Assembly (NCBI GenBank): GCA_030015575.1
Contig: CM057337.1
Span: 378,471,582 to 378,535,581, forward strand
Direction of reading: 5' to 3'
DNA length: 64,000 nucleotides
DNA from: Agapanthus africanus
Lineage: Eukaryota > Streptophyta > Magnoliopsida > Asparagales > Amaryllidaceae
The position numbers and the translations under genes are program-made. How positions within the stretch are numbered: the stretch's first letter is position 1; the number at the start of each line of letters is the position of its first letter. Below are positions 61,269 through 64,000 of the stretch, one piece after another. A model generated the notes under the pieces. That model made no database searches and was not told where the DNA came from. It saw only the letters and a program-made list of their open reading frames with translations.

Positions 61269-63144
61269 AACTGTAGCTACCTGTTTTAATTTTGAAATTC
61301 GATTCTACAACATCTTAGGTTTCTTTTATTTCATTAATCATATTAATGAAGTCCCATCATTAAAGTACCTAAACATCACAGATAAATACGACGTACACTT
61401 ATACCATCCGCATTCGCCTCGATGTCCCCTCGTGCACCGTTAGGTTAGGTAACTAACGGCAGAGCGGGGCAGGGCTAGCGCGGGTGTAAAATATAAGTAA
61501 CGTCTATATAATATATCATATATACTATATACAGTATCTATCACAGAACATCACATGATCACATCACAGATATCGCAGCAGAAGAAACATACGAAATATT
61601 GGATATACTAGGACGTCCGTGTTTTCAATATGAGCCAGTATAAAACACGGATTCCACGGTCGCGATGAATAGCCAAACCCACACCCCTAGACCCCTACGA
61701 GAGCGGCAAGCAACCCTACCAATTCTAGAGTTAGGAGACCCGGACTCGACTCCTCGAGTTGGTCTCCCACTGGACTCCAGAACCCGGTTACTTGTGCTCC
61801 CCTCCTTGGGTCTATCCTAGTGCAGAAAAGTAAATAATATACAAACGGTGACAACTTCCGCAACCTGGAAGTGCCCCAATAAAAGAATATTACATACAAG
61901 TTTTTACATGAATGAAAATGAAAATTACTCATCTCACATAAAAACCCCCGGCTATTCAAACACGACGATCCAATATAACATATCCAGCAACACATAACAT
62001 CACATGTCATCAACGTAAGTAAATATGCGCATCCCAATTGTCGTTGACATATAGCAACGAAACCGGGGATATCACATATTACACTTACGGTCACAGAAAA
62101 GAAAGTGTAAAACTACAACAGTTGGAATCCGCAACCACCTCAGACATCGCATGCCTGACCAAATGAATTACTTAGACATCGCATGCCTAACAATTATAAA
62201 CCCCGCATTTTAGTCTCATTATCGAAAACACTTTTCAATATCAAGTCGGGCAATTCAACAAGATTCCCGAAAAACTGATCGAATGCTCGTCGCAAACTTT
62301 AGTAGGCGGCCGCACCCCTGATACCGTCGACGAAGTGCACCAAGGCGGAACACCGCTACCGCGAGCACCCGAACGGATGCTTTCGGCGACGGGGTTCTCC
62401 TACAGTCACTTGGTCGGGGCTATGGGGTGAGGCTGTCTATTAAGTTTACCCGGCGAGTATCCGCGTACGCTACGTGATTGCGACGGACTTTTGATCACAT
62501 CAAAATTCCGTGGCAACCGATCAAGTGAGACTAAACTGCTATGTTTATAATATTCATTCCGTTATCTCATAACAATTTGTGAATTCCAATTATTGTATCA
62601 CATTCCAGATAAACAGAAAATGTTAAACTTTCCGATCGAACATTCGAACACCCAAGTTTTCCCGATACAATCCAACACATGAAATAAGTCTAACAACATT
62701 CATTTCGTGCCTCAGTACCAACGGTCCAGCCGTAGAAGGGTCAAGCCAACGCCTCACATGTGGCACGCCGTACTGCCCCAAACCCGAAGGTTCAAAGGGC
62801 AGTTCAAGACGGTCACATAATCGAGTTAAGGTTTGTTGTCTTCTAGAGGGTCCATCGCGTTACTTGCACTACTTAGAACGTCGTTAAACTACGGAAAAAT
62901 CCAACACTTGGAAATTTCCCGACAGGAAAAAATTGGGTATTTACATCCGGTCGAACTTTTTAACATATTCTAAAAATTATCCGGAAAGCCATACAGACAA
63001 AATTTGATACTCCGATCGAAACATCGAATCCCCAAAACAATCCCAGATTATTCAACTCTTGAATAACTTTTAAAAATTCCCAGAAAACTCAGAAGAATTT
63101 ATCAGGAATTACTGTGCAGAAATATAGGGCTGACGTCACCAGAG

Positions 63145-63190
63145 AGCCGCGTAACCGCCGCAGAAGCTAGGCTTCTGCCGCGGTTCCGCC
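63145..63190 (-). other. GC-rich leader hairpin (copia C)
   Basis: AACCGCCGCAGAAGC and GCTTCTGCCGCGGTT flank a 3-nt loop. It is the counterpart of 22880-22920 in A and 13-57 in D. Confidence 0.75.
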
Positions 63191-63378
63191 GCACTAATTA
63201 CTGTTCACCGAAATATTTTTGCATCGTAATTCTTATTTTTCCCTGCTGAATTTTTTAGTAATTTTTAATTTGGAAAAATCCCTGTTTTCAGAAAAAGGAC
63301 AGAGAGCATTTTGTATTGGGGTTTCGGGTTCGTTCGGACTTCAAATTCCGTCTGGACTTCGCTTAAGGCTCTAGCTAG

Positions 63379-63390
63379 GCTCTGATACCA
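63379..63390 (-). other. Primer binding site of C
   Basis: Complement TGGTATCAGAGC, one base from the LTR edge at 63392. Confidence 0.92.
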
Positions 63391-63391
63391 C

Positions 63392-64000
63392 TTTAGGGTT
63401 CCTAGGCATCCTAATGAGGTCTCACAAGGCATCAACCATGCCAATTTCAAAAAATCTAGGTGCCGAGAAACCCGACTACGGATCGTTTGCTAGAAAACTA
63501 GGCGAAAAGATAACTAGTTAACACTTAACTAAGGGAATACGGAAATACAACCTTTGTAGATCCGGTGCTCCACGTCCATAGCTCCGCAACGAAGTCCTCT
63601 CCGCTGTCCAAATCAAATCCGGGCTCTAGCGTTGGCTTCGTCGGAGAATGGGCAAGCTAGGTCATCGATGTCCATGCCGAAGATGATCTACGTCGAGGCA
63701 TCGCTAAATCAAGCTCCGACTTCACCAAGTCAAGAAACTTGTGAAGAAAACACACTCTACTACTTGGCAAGAGTTAGAGGATGAAGAAATAGGAAGTGGG
63801 TTAACTTTAGTTTTGGATTTCTCACTCTTTTCCAACAATCACCATTGATGGAGCTTGGTTTTCTTCAAAGAATAATGAAGAAGAAGAAGAGCAAAAAGAA
63901 GATAAGTATTATGATAAGAATAAAAGAATAAATAAAAATCCATTCTTATCATAATTCTCACCATGGTTAGGTGTAGAGAATTAACTTGAGTTAATTGAAT
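63392..64000 (-). repeat. 5' LTR of copia C (partial)
   Basis: First 609 bp (by + coordinate) of the LTR, near-identical to 55213-55820. The window ends inside it. Confidence 0.93.

Larger units (their letters stand above)
60244..63378 (-). other. Leader of copia C
   Basis: About 3.1 kb of non-coding leader collinear with A: CT tract ending in AG (complement, 60244-60245), triple hairpins (60683-60888), duplicated module (61026-61121 and 61172-61268), AT-rich middle, GC-rich hairpin (about 63145-63190), primer site. No conserved reading frame. Confidence 0.8.
55213..64000 (-). mobile_element. Copia LTR retrotransposon C, right end outside window
   Basis: Minus-strand element inserted into the leader of B: 3' LTR 55213-57435, polypurine complement 57436-57446, decayed pol about 57450-60230, leader 60244-63378, primer-site complement 63379-63390, 5' LTR from 63392 to beyond the window. 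The visible 5' LTR differs from the 3' LTR by roughly 1-2% by eye, so the insertion is young although its coding region is broken many times. Confidence 0.93.

Overview
This 64 kb window is plant repetitive DNA made almost entirely of nested LTR retrotransposons. I recognise no complete host gene, tRNA, rRNA or CRISPR array. A plant nuclear genome is indicated by the Ty1/copia and Ty3/chromovirus polyprotein fragments, tRNA-iMet-type primer sites, 2-4 kb LTRs and captured pieces of two plant genes. A large, repeat-rich genome, probably of a eudicot, is an inference only. Element names A to G are mine.

Layout. 1-7290: copia element D (+), entering from the left. It has a structured leader, heavily decayed pol remains and a 3' LTR. 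7291-15249: Ty3/gypsy element F (-), with a short piece of its left LTR (cut by D), a decayed interior and a full 3.9 kb right LTR. 15250-32213: an older gypsy-type LTR (E, -), starting in a minisatellite and split by a copia solo LTR (17871-20092, duplication TGCTA) and by complete copia element A (+, 20467-31054, duplication CAAAC). 32214-35499: E-side interior remnant, a second diverged minisatellite and small unknown gag-like reading frames. 35500-46758: complete gypsy/chromovirus G (-, duplication CATAC). 46759-47628: unassigned AT-rich DNA. 47629-55212: copia B (-), with the best preserved gag-pol of the window. 55213-64000: copia C (-), inserted into the leader of B and running off the right edge.

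Two things stand out. First, both LTRs of G carry sense-oriented pieces of two unrelated host genes: the first exon of a plant Ufm1-specific protease (UFSP), then an exon of the nonsense-mediated-decay helicase UPF1. The arrangement is exon, donor, intron, acceptor, exon, so a chimeric spliced transcript is conceivable. F and E, related gypsy LTRs in the window, lack this insert. Second, LTRs and leaders of both superfamilies contain hairpins whose two arms change together between copies. In copia these are a GC-rich leader hairpin, a triplet of short hairpins sharing one core, and LTR palindromes. In the gypsy LTRs there is a hairpin of about 60-75 nt. Such covariation suggests conserved RNA or cruciform structure.

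How the parts relate. A, C and G combine LTR pairs that look about 1-2% different by eye with missing or decayed coding regions, while B keeps a nearly open polyprotein. This fits mobilisation of defective members in trans. The copia members lacking working genes (A, C, D) share a duplicated leader module of about 95 nt that is absent from the corresponding stretch of B.
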